Source: Sulfurimonas sp. (GTDB lineage: Bacteria > Campylobacterota > Campylobacteria > Campylobacterales > Sulfurimonadaceae). Taken from it: DNA of 47,396 nucleotides. A program made the translations under genes and the position numbers. The notes beneath the pieces are model-generated. The model was not told the origin of the DNA. It was given only the letters and a program-made list of their open reading frames with translations, and did not search any database. Positions 1 through 8,440 of this stretch are shown here, piece by piece. The DNA is taken from assembly GCF_019429335.1 (NCBI RefSeq), contig NZ_JAHYJB010000012.1, forward strand, positions 1 to 47,396, read 5' to 3'. The first letter of the stretch is position 1. The number at the start of each line of letters is the position of its first letter.

Positions 1-1099
1 GGACTAACAGACGCAGCACGGAGCCTTGATTTGGAAAAGCACCTACGACTTTGGTTCTTCTTTTTATCTCTTTGTTGAAACGCTCTACTAGGTTTGTAGA
101 GTGTATTTTTCTATGATGCGCTTTTGGAAATGCCAAGAATGTCATCACATTACCGATGTTGTCGCTTAGATATTTTGCCAAACGAGGAAGTTTCTCTTCG
201 TATGTCGCTATCATGCCGTGAGCTTCATTGTGTGCTTCTTGGACATTTTTGCTTTTTAGAACATCATTTAGATATTCTAAAACTCCATTTATCTCTTTTT
301 TCGGTACAATTTTCATCAGGTTACGCTTAAAGTGTACACTGCATAGCTGCCAGCTTGAGCCTACAAAACTATGGGCTGCAGCTTTTTTAATCCCTTTGTG
401 ACCATCACTGATAATTAAATCAACTTTTTTCAATCCTCTCTCTTTTAAAGTATCAAAGAAACCTTTATAAGTTGCAAACGATTCTTCATGCATAATATCA
501 ATATCTAAAATCTCTCTGTATCCGTCATCATTAACACCAACGGCAATCATCACGGCCATCGAAACAAACCTTGAACCATTAAACACTTTGAGATACGCTG
601 AGTCCGTATAAAGGTATGGATAATACTCTTTAAGAGGTGAAGTGCGAAATTCTGTTATCAGTTCATCAAGCTCATGGGAGAGATTACTCACTGTTGCATG
701 AGAGAGTTCAATCCCAAGCTCTGAGATAACCGATTCAACTTTTCTGGTTGAGACCCCTTTGAGATAGCTCTCTACAATCATCGACACCAGTGCTTTATCG
801 ATGCGTGAATAATTTTCAAAAAGCTTTGTCTCAAACTTACCGCTTCTGGCATAAGGACGAAGCAGGTTCAACTCACCAAGTGTAGTTTTTAGCTGTCTCT
901 CTTTATGACCGTTTCGATAATCACTTCTCTCATCAGAGCGTTCATGCTTAGAAGCACCTATGAAGCTCTCAAATTCTTTCTCAAGCACTGAATTTAAAAG
1001 CTTCTATCCTATATGACGAAATGCCTCTTGCTTGTTCGTCATAAGCAACGGCATCAACTCCTCTAAATCTAACTCTAATTTTTTCCCTTTGAATTCCAT
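1..1099 (-). pseudogene. IS256-family (mutator) transposase, amber-interrupted and cut by the window edge
   Basis: Reading leftward from the ATG at 1099 gives a mutator-type transposase that is still open at base 1 (366 codons seen; the family is about 400 aa). The DDE triad is present with IS256-like spacing: D166 (LYTDSAY), D232 (IISDGHKG) and E339 (NLVERFNKEIKRR). I translated the whole frame by hand and found one lesion, a TAG at codon 32 (1004-1006), between FRHIG and KLLNSVLEKEF. Everything downstream is undamaged, so the mutation looks recent. A GTG at codon 38 (986-988) could restart translation and would keep the whole catalytic part. Ordinary genes here (pyrH, rpoZ, spoT) end in TAG, so readthrough is not expected. 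Confidence 0.9.
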
Positions 1100-1163
1100 C
1101 TCTATGATTCCTTTTATTTTTATCATAGCTGATTTGGAATTTACAGAAATTATTTTACACTAC
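1099..1163 (-). mobile_element. Right terminal region of the IS256-family element
   Basis: Upstream of the transposase start the sequence is AT-rich and ends in a stretch (about 1138-1163) that, read leftward, begins GGTAGTGTAAAATAA and runs into TGTAAATTCC. This GTGTAAA-rich pattern resembles IS256-family terminal inverted repeats. The outer boundary near 1163 is an estimate, because the opposite end and the target duplication are outside the window. Confidence 0.5.
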
Positions 1164-1180
1164 CAAAATTTATATATAAT
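1153..1180 (+). promoter_or_regulatory. Candidate ung promoter, hybrid with the IS end
   Basis: A TATAAT box lies at 1175-1180, 26 bp before the ung ATG. The best -35 is TTTTAC at 1153-1158 with a 16-bp spacer (or TTTACA at 1154-1159 with 15 bp). The -35 falls inside the presumed IS256 terminal repeat and the -10 outside it. Outward -35 boxes are known in IS256-type ends; the assignment here is inferred from sequence. Confidence 0.5.
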
Positions 1181-1206
1181 CACGTTATAACTTTTCTAGG
1201 ATATTA

Positions 1207-1872
1207 ATGAAACTAAGCAAAAACTGGCAAATTTTTTTAGAGGATGAGATAAAAAAAGATTATTTTATAAAACTCAGTCAATACGTTGAATCTGAGTATA
1301 AGACAAAAACAGTATTTCCAAAATATGAAAATATTTTCAGAGCTTTTAATCTGCTTACACCCCAAGATGTAAAAGTTGTGATAATAGGACAAGACCCATA
1401 TCATGGGCATAATCAGGCAAACGGCTTAGCTTTTTCAGTTTGTGATGAGTGTAAAATTCCTCCCTCTTTGGTAAATATTTTTAAAGAGCTTCATGATGAT
1501 GTAGATTGTGCATTTGCAAAAAACGGAAACTTAAGTAAATGGGTCGAGCAGGGTGTTTTTCTTATTAATGCTGTTTTAAGCGTTGTTGAATCAATGCCAA
1601 ACTCTCATAAAAATATAGGGTGGGAGATATTTACTGATTTTGTAATTCATCAACTCTCTCTTAAGTGCGAAAATCTTGTTTTTATATTGTGGGGAGCGCC
1701 ATCTCAAAAAAAAGAGTCTCTCATAGACGAAACTAAACATCTGGTCTTAAAAGCTCCTCACCCATCACCGCTATCTTCATATAGAGGATTTTTCGGCTCA
1801 AAACCATTCTCGCAAACCAACTCTTATCTTAAATCTCACAACAGAGATGAGATAGATTGGTGTATCAGTTAA
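1207..1872 (+). CDS. ung: Uracil-DNA glycosylase
   Basis: Family 1 uracil-DNA glycosylase, which removes uracil from DNA to start base-excision repair. The 221-aa length is normal. The water-activating motif GQDPYHG is at residues 61-67 (D63 catalytic), the uracil-pocket stretch LINAVLSV at 119-126, and the DNA-intercalation motif HPSPLSSYRGFFG at 185-197. The ATG at 1207 follows a weak Shine-Dalgarno (TAGGA). Its 3' end overlaps the convergent nuclease gene by 8 bp. The promoter seems partly supplied by the upstream insertion sequence. Confidence 0.97.
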   Translation: MKLSKNWQIFLEDEIKKDYFIKLSQYVESEYKTKTVFPKYENIFRAFNLLTPQDVKVVIIGQDPYHGHNQANGLAFSVCDECKIPPSLVNIFKELHDDVDCAFAKNGNLSKWVEQGVFLINAVLSVVESMPNSHKNIGWEIFTDFVIHQLSLKCENLVFILWGAPSQKKESLIDETKHLVLKAPHPSPLSSYRGFFGSKPFSQTNSYLKSHNRDEIDWCIS

Positions 1873-2869
1873 CTCTGAATTTTGCCACAATCGCCAGATG
1901 GTCGGAGTAGCCTTTGCCTTTGTGTTTTGGCACTTTTGCACGAGATACTTCCCATCTGTGCATCTTCTTTTTATTAAATAGATACTCTTTGTTAAAATTG
2001 GTTATACTGCCATGAACATATGCGATATCTTTCGCGTTTAAAAGAGATTGAGAGACCAAAATACTGTCAAGCGTCTCTTTTTTATCTTTATAGATGTATG
2101 TATATCTATTCTCTTCGTCTGTATCATACCAGAGGTTGTAGAAGCTGTTTTTTGCATATTTTGTATCAGCGGCTCTCTCTTTTTGATTTATTGAGCCTAA
2201 AATATGATTTATGCCTGTTATTCCGTCTGTATCATTATGTTTTCTTTTTCTTTTGAACTTTATATACTCTTCATAGTCAGAGTTAAAATCCCCAAGTAAA
2301 ATTATATTTTTGTCAAACCCAATCTCCGAAACTCTTCTCATAAGCGCTTTTGCGGAAAATACTCTTCTGCTCTCAGGTCCTGATTTTGATTTCCAGTGAT
2401 TTATGAAAACATATAATTCTTTGCCGTCCATTTTATATTTAGTCTCTAATATATTTCTGTATTCATGTGTCGGTGTTACGCCTATCTCCTTTGAGTATAC
2501 AAAAGGGATTTTACTAAGAAGTGCTACTTTTACGGTTGTCTCTTTTTTATCTGCGATTGAGTAGTACTCATAGTAAAGACCACTCTGCTTTAGTGCAAAG
2601 CGTAAATCCAGAAGTGCCTGAAGCGACTCAACTTCTTGGAGGGCTATGATATCCGCATCTATATCTTTTATAACCCGTGCAATATTTTTTAGCTTGATTT
2701 TGTAGTTTTTTTGATTCCACTCAGAAGCGCTGTTTGGAACATACTCACTATATTCATGTCCGCTCTTTTGCAAATCAAAGAGATTTTCAACGTTGTATGT
2801 TGCTATTTTCAAAATTTTATCTCCAAAAAGGGTTGCACAAAATAGCAGTGTTATAAGCAGAAATTTCAC
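1865..2869 (-). CDS. Secreted endonuclease/exonuclease/phosphatase-family protein
   Basis: A 334-aa member of the EEP (DNase I-like) superfamily. The first ~16 residues form a signal peptide (MKFLLITLLFCATLFG), so it is probably exported to the periplasm or beyond. EEP motifs appear in order: ATYNVENLFD near the N-terminus, ALQEVE, GDFNSD, DSILVS and YSDHLAIVAKF at the C-terminus; these carry the metal and catalytic Asn, Glu, Asp and His residues. Start is GTG, overlapping the stop of the upstream M3 peptidase as TAGTG, which indicates translational coupling. The substrate (nucleic acid, phosphoester or lipid) cannot be told from sequence. Confidence 0.88.
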   Translation of the reverse strand: MKFLLITLLFCATLFGDKILKIATYNVENLFDLQKSGHEYSEYVPNSASEWNQKNYKIKLKNIARVIKDIDADIIALQEVESLQALLDLRFALKQSGLYYEYYSIADKKETTVKVALLSKIPFVYSKEIGVTPTHEYRNILETKYKMDGKELYVFINHWKSKSGPESRRVFSAKALMRRVSEIGFDKNIILLGDFNSDYEEYIKFKRKRKHNDTDGITGINHILGSINQKERAADTKYAKNSFYNLWYDTDEENRYTYIYKDKKETLDSILVSQSLLNAKDIAYVHGSITNFNKEYLFNKKKMHRWEVSRAKVPKHKGKGYSDHLAIVAKFRVN

Positions 2870-4818
2870 TATAAAATGCCGTTTAATCTAAGAAGATTGT
2901 CGGGATTTGGCTCTCGCCCCATCACATCTTTAAAGAGCGTCTCCATGCTCTTTGCGCCACCGCCCTCCAAAACTACATGTAGATATTTTTTGGCTGTTTT
3001 TGAGCCGAATATTCCCTCGTCAACCACACTTAAAAATGCATCCGCACTTAGTACTTCGGCCCATTTATAGCTGAAGTATCCAGCAGCATAACCGCCTGAA
3101 AATATGTGTGAAAAGCCGTTTTGAAACTTATTGTATGAAGGCGGTTTTATAAGTGCCGTCTCTCTCCTTATAGAATCTAGCAGGCTTTGAATCTCTTCGC
3201 CTTGAAAGAGTTTTGTGTGGAGTTTAAAGTCAAAGATGGAGAACTCAAGCTGTCTTAACATTCCTAGAGCCGATAAAAAGTTTTTGCTTTGTACAAGTTT
3301 GTCTATCATCTCATCGGAGATAATCTCTTTTGTTTTATAGTGAGACGCAAAAAGTTTTAAAACGGTAGGCTCGTAGGCAAAGTTTTCCAAAAATTGCGAT
3401 GGAAACTCAACCGCATCCCACTCTACGCCGTTTACTCCGCTCACCTCATTCTCATTTACGCCACTTAACATGTGGTGGATAGCATGTCCCATCTCATGAA
3501 ATAGCGTTACCACGTCATCGTGTCTTAGCAGAGAGGGGCTTTTTCCTTTTGACGGCGGAAAGTTACATACAATTACCGCAGAGGAGAGTTTTTCATCTCC
3601 TTTTTCATCTTTGCAGTGCGTTTGGAAGTTGTTCATCCAAGCACCTCCCTGTTTCCCTTTTCTAGCCTCCAAATCAAGATGTAGTCTCGATTTCAGCTTG
3701 CCCTCGTAGTACAAATCGTATGAAGAGGCTTTTTTATGCCACAGCTCCTCTTCTGCCTTTTCAAAGCTTATTCCAAAGAGCTTATTGAGAAACTCAAACA
3801 TGCCCTCTAAGACGCTATTTTGCTCAAAATATGGGCGGTATAACTCTTCGTCGATATCATATTTGGCTTGTTTAAGCAGTTCGCTGTAGTATGCGCTGTC
3901 AAAACTTCGCAGAGGTTTTTTTGCAATCTCTTGAAGCTCTTTAAGCTCGTTTTCTGCCTGCGCTTTAGAGTTTGTGATTAGCTTTTCTAAGAAATTTATA
4001 ACGCTTTTTTCATCTTTAGCCATTTTGCTCGCAAGCGAATATGAGGCATAATTATCAAATCCAAGAAGCCTGCTCATCTCGTCTCTAAGGCCTAGAAGCT
4101 CATCAATGATAGCAGCATTTTGAGGCGCTCTTGTAACATAGGCACGGTAGAGCTCCTCTCTGATTTTTTCATTTTTTCCATAGGTCATGTAGGCTATGTA
4201 TGATGGCATCTGAAGCGTAAATTTGTACTTTGTAATGCCGTCTTCTTTAAATTTTGCACTTAGGAGATCACTTGCAGGGATACCCTCTACATCTTTCTCA
4301 TCTGTAATAACATATTTGTACTCATTTGTGGCATTTAAAAGATTTTGAGAGAAATTATTTGATAATTCACTCTTTATTATATTTATCTCTTGAAGTCTCT
4401 CTTTTGTTTTTTCATCCAAATGCGCGCCGCTTAGCTCGAAGTTAAGGATATTGAGCTCCAAAACCCTTTTTTGTTCCTGATTTAGACTTTTTTCTTCGCT
4501 CTTTTGTATCTCTTTGTAGGCTTTGTAAATCTCAATATTTTGAGAGAGCTTTGTTGAATACTCTGTGATAATGGGCAGAGAGTCCGCATATACTTTTTGG
4601 GTTTTAGTGCTGTTTTTTACCGAGTTTAGATGTGAGAGCTGTGTAAAAAACTGCTCCAGATGCTCATTCATCATCTCTAATGGTTTGCAAAAGTTTGCAA
4701 AAGTTTTATCTTTTATCTTTAAAAGCTTTTTGACTTTTTTGTTGTTTTTTTCAACCCTCTTATTTAGCTCTTTTATAAAGCTCTCCAATTCCACTTTAAA
4801 CTTTAAAAATTTTGACAT
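2869..4818 (-). CDS. M3-family zinc oligopeptidase (oligopeptidase A-like)
   Basis: A 649-aa cytoplasmic metallopeptidase of family M3 (thimet oligopeptidase / oligopeptidase A type; usual length about 680). The zinc motif HEMGH is at residues 441-445 and the third ligand is E471 in DAVEFPSQ, 30 residues after the first His as in M3 enzymes. There is no signal peptide. These enzymes cut short peptides, including degraded signal peptides. It sits 15 bp after a trypsin-like protease gene, so it could clear that protease's products; this is inference. Start ATG at 4818. Confidence 0.93.
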   Translation of the reverse strand: MSKFLKFKVELESFIKELNKRVEKNNKKVKKLLKIKDKTFANFCKPLEMMNEHLEQFFTQLSHLNSVKNSTKTQKVYADSLPIITEYSTKLSQNIEIYKAYKEIQKSEEKSLNQEQKRVLELNILNFELSGAHLDEKTKERLQEINIIKSELSNNFSQNLLNATNEYKYVITDEKDVEGIPASDLLSAKFKEDGITKYKFTLQMPSYIAYMTYGKNEKIREELYRAYVTRAPQNAAIIDELLGLRDEMSRLLGFDNYASYSLASKMAKDEKSVINFLEKLITNSKAQAENELKELQEIAKKPLRSFDSAYYSELLKQAKYDIDEELYRPYFEQNSVLEGMFEFLNKLFGISFEKAEEELWHKKASSYDLYYEGKLKSRLHLDLEARKGKQGGAWMNNFQTHCKDEKGDEKLSSAVIVCNFPPSKGKSPSLLRHDDVVTLFHEMGHAIHHMLSGVNENEVSGVNGVEWDAVEFPSQFLENFAYEPTVLKLFASHYKTKEIISDEMIDKLVQSKNFLSALGMLRQLEFSIFDFKLHTKLFQGEEIQSLLDSIRRETALIKPPSYNKFQNGFSHIFSGGYAAGYFSYKWAEVLSADAFLSVVDEGIFGSKTAKKYLHVVLEGGGAKSMETLFKDVMGREPNPDNLLRLNGIL

Positions 4819-4833
4819 GTATAAAATCCTTTT

Positions 4834-5922
4834 TTAATCTTCTTCATCACGTTTTTGTTTTGTAGCATTAAACTTCTCTATTAAAATATCATCATAGTTG
4901 TCCGAGTACTTTATAAGCCTCTCAAAGGCTATTCTACCCTCTTTTAGCGTCAAAGATGAGTCCACAATAAGGTGCGAGAGATATATGAAATTCTCATTTA
5001 TGGAGAAGTGCAGATATGAGAATTTTTTGTTCTCATCAAGCAGATAGTCATAAAGCTGTAATATGTTCTCCTGTGGGATGATACAGAGTTTTGAATCGCC
5101 AATGATAATGCCGTTGTCGTAGTAGTTTATCTCTATTCTTGCGGTGCCGTAATCAACCCTCCATGATGCCTGAGACCTTCTGGATAAGGTTACGTTAACA
5201 TCAAGAGAGGCTAAAATCTCTTCGAGAAGTTTTGTGCTGCCTGTCGGGTTGTACCCTTTTCTCCGCAGCTTTGCAATTTCAAGTTTTATGCCGCATGATG
5301 GGCAGTAGTCATTTTTTATATTCCGCTCGTCAATAAGGTTCTTGCATGACTGACACTTGATAATATTCTCTGTTTTTAAGCTTTTGTAGCTCTTTAGAGA
5401 CTCCTCTACGTAGAAGTAGGGCAGAGCAAAACCAAGATTGTTTGAGTCTTGGATGATAAAGGTGTTGACGCCTATTACCTCTCCCTGAGTGTTTAGAAGC
5501 GGTCCGCCGCTGTTTCCGGGATTTATTGCAGCATCAATCTGCACATATTCAAGCTCTCCGTAAAGTCTTGAAGCTTTTGAGACAATCCCCTCGGTTGCGC
5601 TGTAGTTAAGACCGTAAGGGTGACCGACGGCAACTACGGTATCTCCGTTTTGGATGTTTTTTGTGGAGAGCGCAAGCGGGTTTTTTGGCGTCTCAAAATC
5701 AAAACTGATAAACGCAAGGTCATAGTAGGCGTCGTCATAAACAACTTTTGCGATGCTTCTTTTTATCTTTTTTGAGCTGATTACAACCTCTTTAAGTCCT
5801 GCAACTACATGCGAGTTTGTAACAATCAAATCGCCTATTATAAAGCCCGAACCGTTTCCATACGGCGACATAATCTGAATGATATTTTCGATATAGGTTT
5901 CTAGTATTATTTGAGTGTTCAT
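4834..5922 (-). CDS. Cytoplasmic trypsin-like (HtrA-type) protease with zinc ribbon and YbjN-like tail
   Basis: 362 aa with three parts. Residues ~15-175 are an S1C/DegP-like protease with triad H38 (TNSHVV), D68 (YDLAF) and S138 (NPGNSGGPL). Residues 190-210 form a four-Cys zinc ribbon (C190, C193, C207, C210). Residues ~230-362 resemble the YbjN / type III chaperone-like fold (weak pattern match, inference). There is no signal peptide, membrane segment or PDZ domain, unlike periplasmic HtrA, so it probably acts in the cytoplasm. Its ATG lies 2 bp after the stop of the upstream 442-aa gene, marking a two-gene unit. Confidence 0.85.
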   Translation of the reverse strand: MNTQIILETYIENIIQIMSPYGNGSGFIIGDLIVTNSHVVAGLKEVVISSKKIKRSIAKVVYDDAYYDLAFISFDFETPKNPLALSTKNIQNGDTVVAVGHPYGLNYSATEGIVSKASRLYGELEYVQIDAAINPGNSGGPLLNTQGEVIGVNTFIIQDSNNLGFALPYFYVEESLKSYKSLKTENIIKCQSCKNLIDERNIKNDYCPSCGIKLEIAKLRRKGYNPTGSTKLLEEILASLDVNVTLSRRSQASWRVDYGTARIEINYYDNGIIIGDSKLCIIPQENILQLYDYLLDENKKFSYLHFSINENFIYLSHLIVDSSLTLKEGRIAFERLIKYSDNYDDILIEKFNATKQKRDEED

Positions 5923-5924
5923 CT

Positions 5925-7253
5925 CTATATCTCTTCGTAATTTAGATTTTTTAGCTGCAGGTAAAAGCTGTTGCTAAACTCATTAAGCGAGGTAAAGTTG
6001 AGCTTGTCTCCAAAGGGTTTTAGCAGTTTGAAACGGTTTTGATATGGTGAGATAATGCTCTCAACTCTAGATACAATCGCTCTTTTTGCAAAAGTTTCAT
6101 TTTGCGAATCGTAGAGCTGTGTGTAGCCGAGCGCTTTAAAAAAGCTAGGATTTTGTATCTCAACTAAAGTGTGCAGAAGCTGTTTTGTAACAGGATGCAG
6201 GCCGTAGTTGTAGAGCAGATAAAGCGCTACGTATTTATACATCGTCGGAATTATCTGGTTGTATCTGTTGTTTTTGTACCATCTTATTTTTGAGAGTGAT
6301 TCGGTAATAAAAACATCTATCTCTTCATGCGATGCTTTCTCGGTCGGATTGAACGTATATTTTGCATCATAAAAGTTCTTTTTAAACTCCTCGTAATTCA
6401 TCACTTTAAGCTCTTCTATGTATATAAGAAGCTCTTCGTTTTTTGCTTCTACCGTGAGATTTTCATCGCTGAAATACTCTTGAATCTTCTTGCTTGATTT
6501 TTGAAAAATCGAATATTTAGGAACCAACATGTAGTCTATTTTAAAGATGAGACAAAGAAGTATAAACGACTGCATACCGGCATTGTCATTTGTAGGGAGA
6601 GTAGATATTTTAGACCTTGCTTCCTCTATCCATGAGAGCATAAACTCATATTTTAAGGTAAGCTCTTCCTCATTCAGAGGTGTTGTGTGCTGGGTATCTT
6701 CTATGGCAACATCAGGAAATTCGCTTCTTGTATACTCTTTGTCAAAGTCTGTATTAAGAGCTATCTCACGAAGCGGAAAAAAGACCTTTTGCGGGCTCAT
6801 GGTAATGTTGTCATGTGAGAGTTTTAGTTTTATGTACTCATCATCGCTAAAGTAGTAGCTGTATGTCAGTTGGTAGTTTCTCTCTAAGATGAGTCTTTTT
6901 AGAGCAACGTTTGCGGATGATTTTTTTGTAAGGATGGCTTCGGCATAGAGACTCTCTTTTGTTATTGTCCCTTTTATTTTGGCGCACCCCTGATACATAA
7001 CAAAGGTTAGCTTCTCGCCGTCTCGCTGTGATGTTATATTTTGATTTGAGACGCCGTTTGTGAAGTTCTCAAGAGATTTAAAGAAGTACTCATAAGCGCT
7101 GAGTATATCTTTTGCTTCAAATGCCTCGTGGGATTTATTGAAGAGATCCTCTTCATCATCGGAGAGATTTGCGTTTATTCCTCTGCCGAACTGATGTTTC
7201 AATTCGGCTTTTGTATCAAAAAAATTTAGCCAGCTCATAGACCTACTTTTCAT
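5925..7253 (-). CDS. Protein of unknown function paired with the trypsin-like protease
   Basis: 442 aa, no signal peptide or membrane segment, not recognised as a whole. Residues ~80-180 have a YbjN-like rhythm: a buried strand with FVMYQG, a helix ending in LILERN, strands around YYFSDDEYIKLKL, then PLREIAL. This resembles the tail of the protease encoded next to it. The rest is helical and rich in Lys, Glu and Tyr. The protease starts 2 bp downstream, so the two are almost certainly co-translated. A second ATG at 7238 (MSWLNFF), with GTAGG just upstream, may be the true start. A TATAAT at 7304-7309 on this strand is a plausible -10. Confidence 0.7.
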   Translation of the reverse strand: MKSRSMSWLNFFDTKAELKHQFGRGINANLSDDEEDLFNKSHEAFEAKDILSAYEYFFKSLENFTNGVSNQNITSQRDGEKLTFVMYQGCAKIKGTITKESLYAEAILTKKSSANVALKRLILERNYQLTYSYYFSDDEYIKLKLSHDNITMSPQKVFFPLREIALNTDFDKEYTRSEFPDVAIEDTQHTTPLNEEELTLKYEFMLSWIEEARSKISTLPTNDNAGMQSFILLCLIFKIDYMLVPKYSIFQKSSKKIQEYFSDENLTVEAKNEELLIYIEELKVMNYEEFKKNFYDAKYTFNPTEKASHEEIDVFITESLSKIRWYKNNRYNQIIPTMYKYVALYLLYNYGLHPVTKQLLHTLVEIQNPSFFKALGYTQLYDSQNETFAKRAIVSRVESIISPYQNRFKLLKPFGDKLNFTSLNEFSNSFYLQLKNLNYEEI

Positions 7254-7373
7254 ATATGATTTATGAATTCATCTCTACATGTAAAATGAAATTAATTCAT
7301 ATCATTATAATGAAACCACCCTTATAAAAGAGCAATAAAAGCGCCGTTATAAGTAATGCGTTATTTCTACATG

Positions 7374-8243
7374 TTACTTTTTTAAAGCGCTTTTTTTTGT
7401 GAAATAGATAAAGAGCCCGAGCGTAAATATTAAGATTGAGACCCCGCCGATAAGATAAAATGCGTGAAGCATCTGCGAGTAGTCGTCAATTGCGATTTTA
7501 AAGACCACCATAAGAGACTCTATAAGCAGGGCGATGATAATCGTTATAGAAAACTTTGTTAAAACCTTATACTCCGCATCGCTGTTTTTAGAGTAGCTCT
7601 TAAAGACAACCTCTTGGGCAAAAACCGTTTTAGCGAGGTCAAAAATTGCAAGCCCGAGAGTAAGGGCAATTACGGGTTTAAAAATCAGCTCTATTGAGAG
7701 ATTGTCTTTTATAAGAAGCGAATTTACAAACTCAAAAATTGAGTAGCCTATGGTAAAGAGTGCTAAAAGCATCATTACGCCTGCGGTAATAAAGTAGAAG
7801 CTTTTGCTTATAAAGTTAAAACCGCTGTGTATCTCGATAAGTCCCAATCTTTGAAGCAGAGCAGAGACGTTAAAATCCAAAAAATAGACCTTGTCATTCT
7901 CTTTTTTTGCAACAGTTACGCATGTCTCGCCCGTTGCGCTGCTGATATATGTTTTAGAGATTGCTATATTTTTGGAGCCAAACTCGATTTTTTCAAGAAG
8001 ATAGTTTCTATCCCTGCCAATCGGAATATCGCTTGTTTTGTTTCTGTATATGTTCTTGGAAATCTAAATCATGCTTTTTTCATCGCAGACATATGTCAGT
8101 TCTAACGATGGAAATACTTTAAAGAGTTTTGAAAAGTTGTTACTCTCGCGCTCGTGCAGGCTTCCAAGATTAAAAACCGTCTCAAGTAAAAAATTTTCTA
8201 TATAGTCTATATTGTTTTTGTATGTATCCATAAACTCTTGCAT
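7374..8243 (-). pseudogene. Cache/PDC-type membrane sensor gene split by an in-frame amber codon
   Basis: From the ATG at 8243, which has a strong AAAAGGAG site, a single frame of 289 codons runs to 7374 with one TAG at codon 60 (8064-8066). The N-terminal piece (MQEFMDTYKNN to CDEKSMI) and the piece after the stop (ISKNIYRNK, then GRDRNYLLEK, then ATGETCVTVAKK) read as one continuous extracytoplasmic PDC/Cache-like sensor. Three to four hydrophobic segments follow. Either fragment alone would be a truncated domain, so this is best read as one broken gene, or a sequencing error at one base. No output domain is visible. The family call is from pattern only. Confidence 0.75.
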
Positions 8244-8440
8244 ATTGACTCCTTTTTCTACAATTATATCTCTGGTGCAGAGCAAATAGTGCAAAAATAT
8301 GGATAAAAAATATACAATATTTTTAAAATAAAAAATAACTGTTAAAAATATAGAGTAGAGCTCGTGCGCTCTTTGTTTAAGTTTCACTAATGTAGAATAT
8401 TTATAGTGTTGTTATTTTGTGTGAAAGAGAAATTGTCATA
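8244..8440. other. AT-rich divergent intergenic region
   Basis: A spacer of about 197 bp between the broken sensor gene (leftward) and the diguanylate cyclase (rightward). On the minus strand it holds AAAAGGAG and, further up, a TATAAT (about 8262-8267) that would serve the sensor gene. A small inverted pair AGAGC/GCTCT lies near 8356-8371. Nothing else was recognised. Confidence 0.4.

Noticed and set aside
1004-8066. Reassignment of TAG to an amino acid, suggested by two amber-interrupted genes
   Set aside because: pyrH, rpoZ, spoT and the diguanylate cyclase at 9976 end normally in TAG, and no suppressor tRNA was seen in the window.
8064-8387. A 107-codon leftward frame as an independent gene
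   Set aside because: Its last 59 codons are the N-terminus of the amber-split sensor gene with its own strong ribosome site at 8243; the upstream part has no ribosome site and no family pattern.
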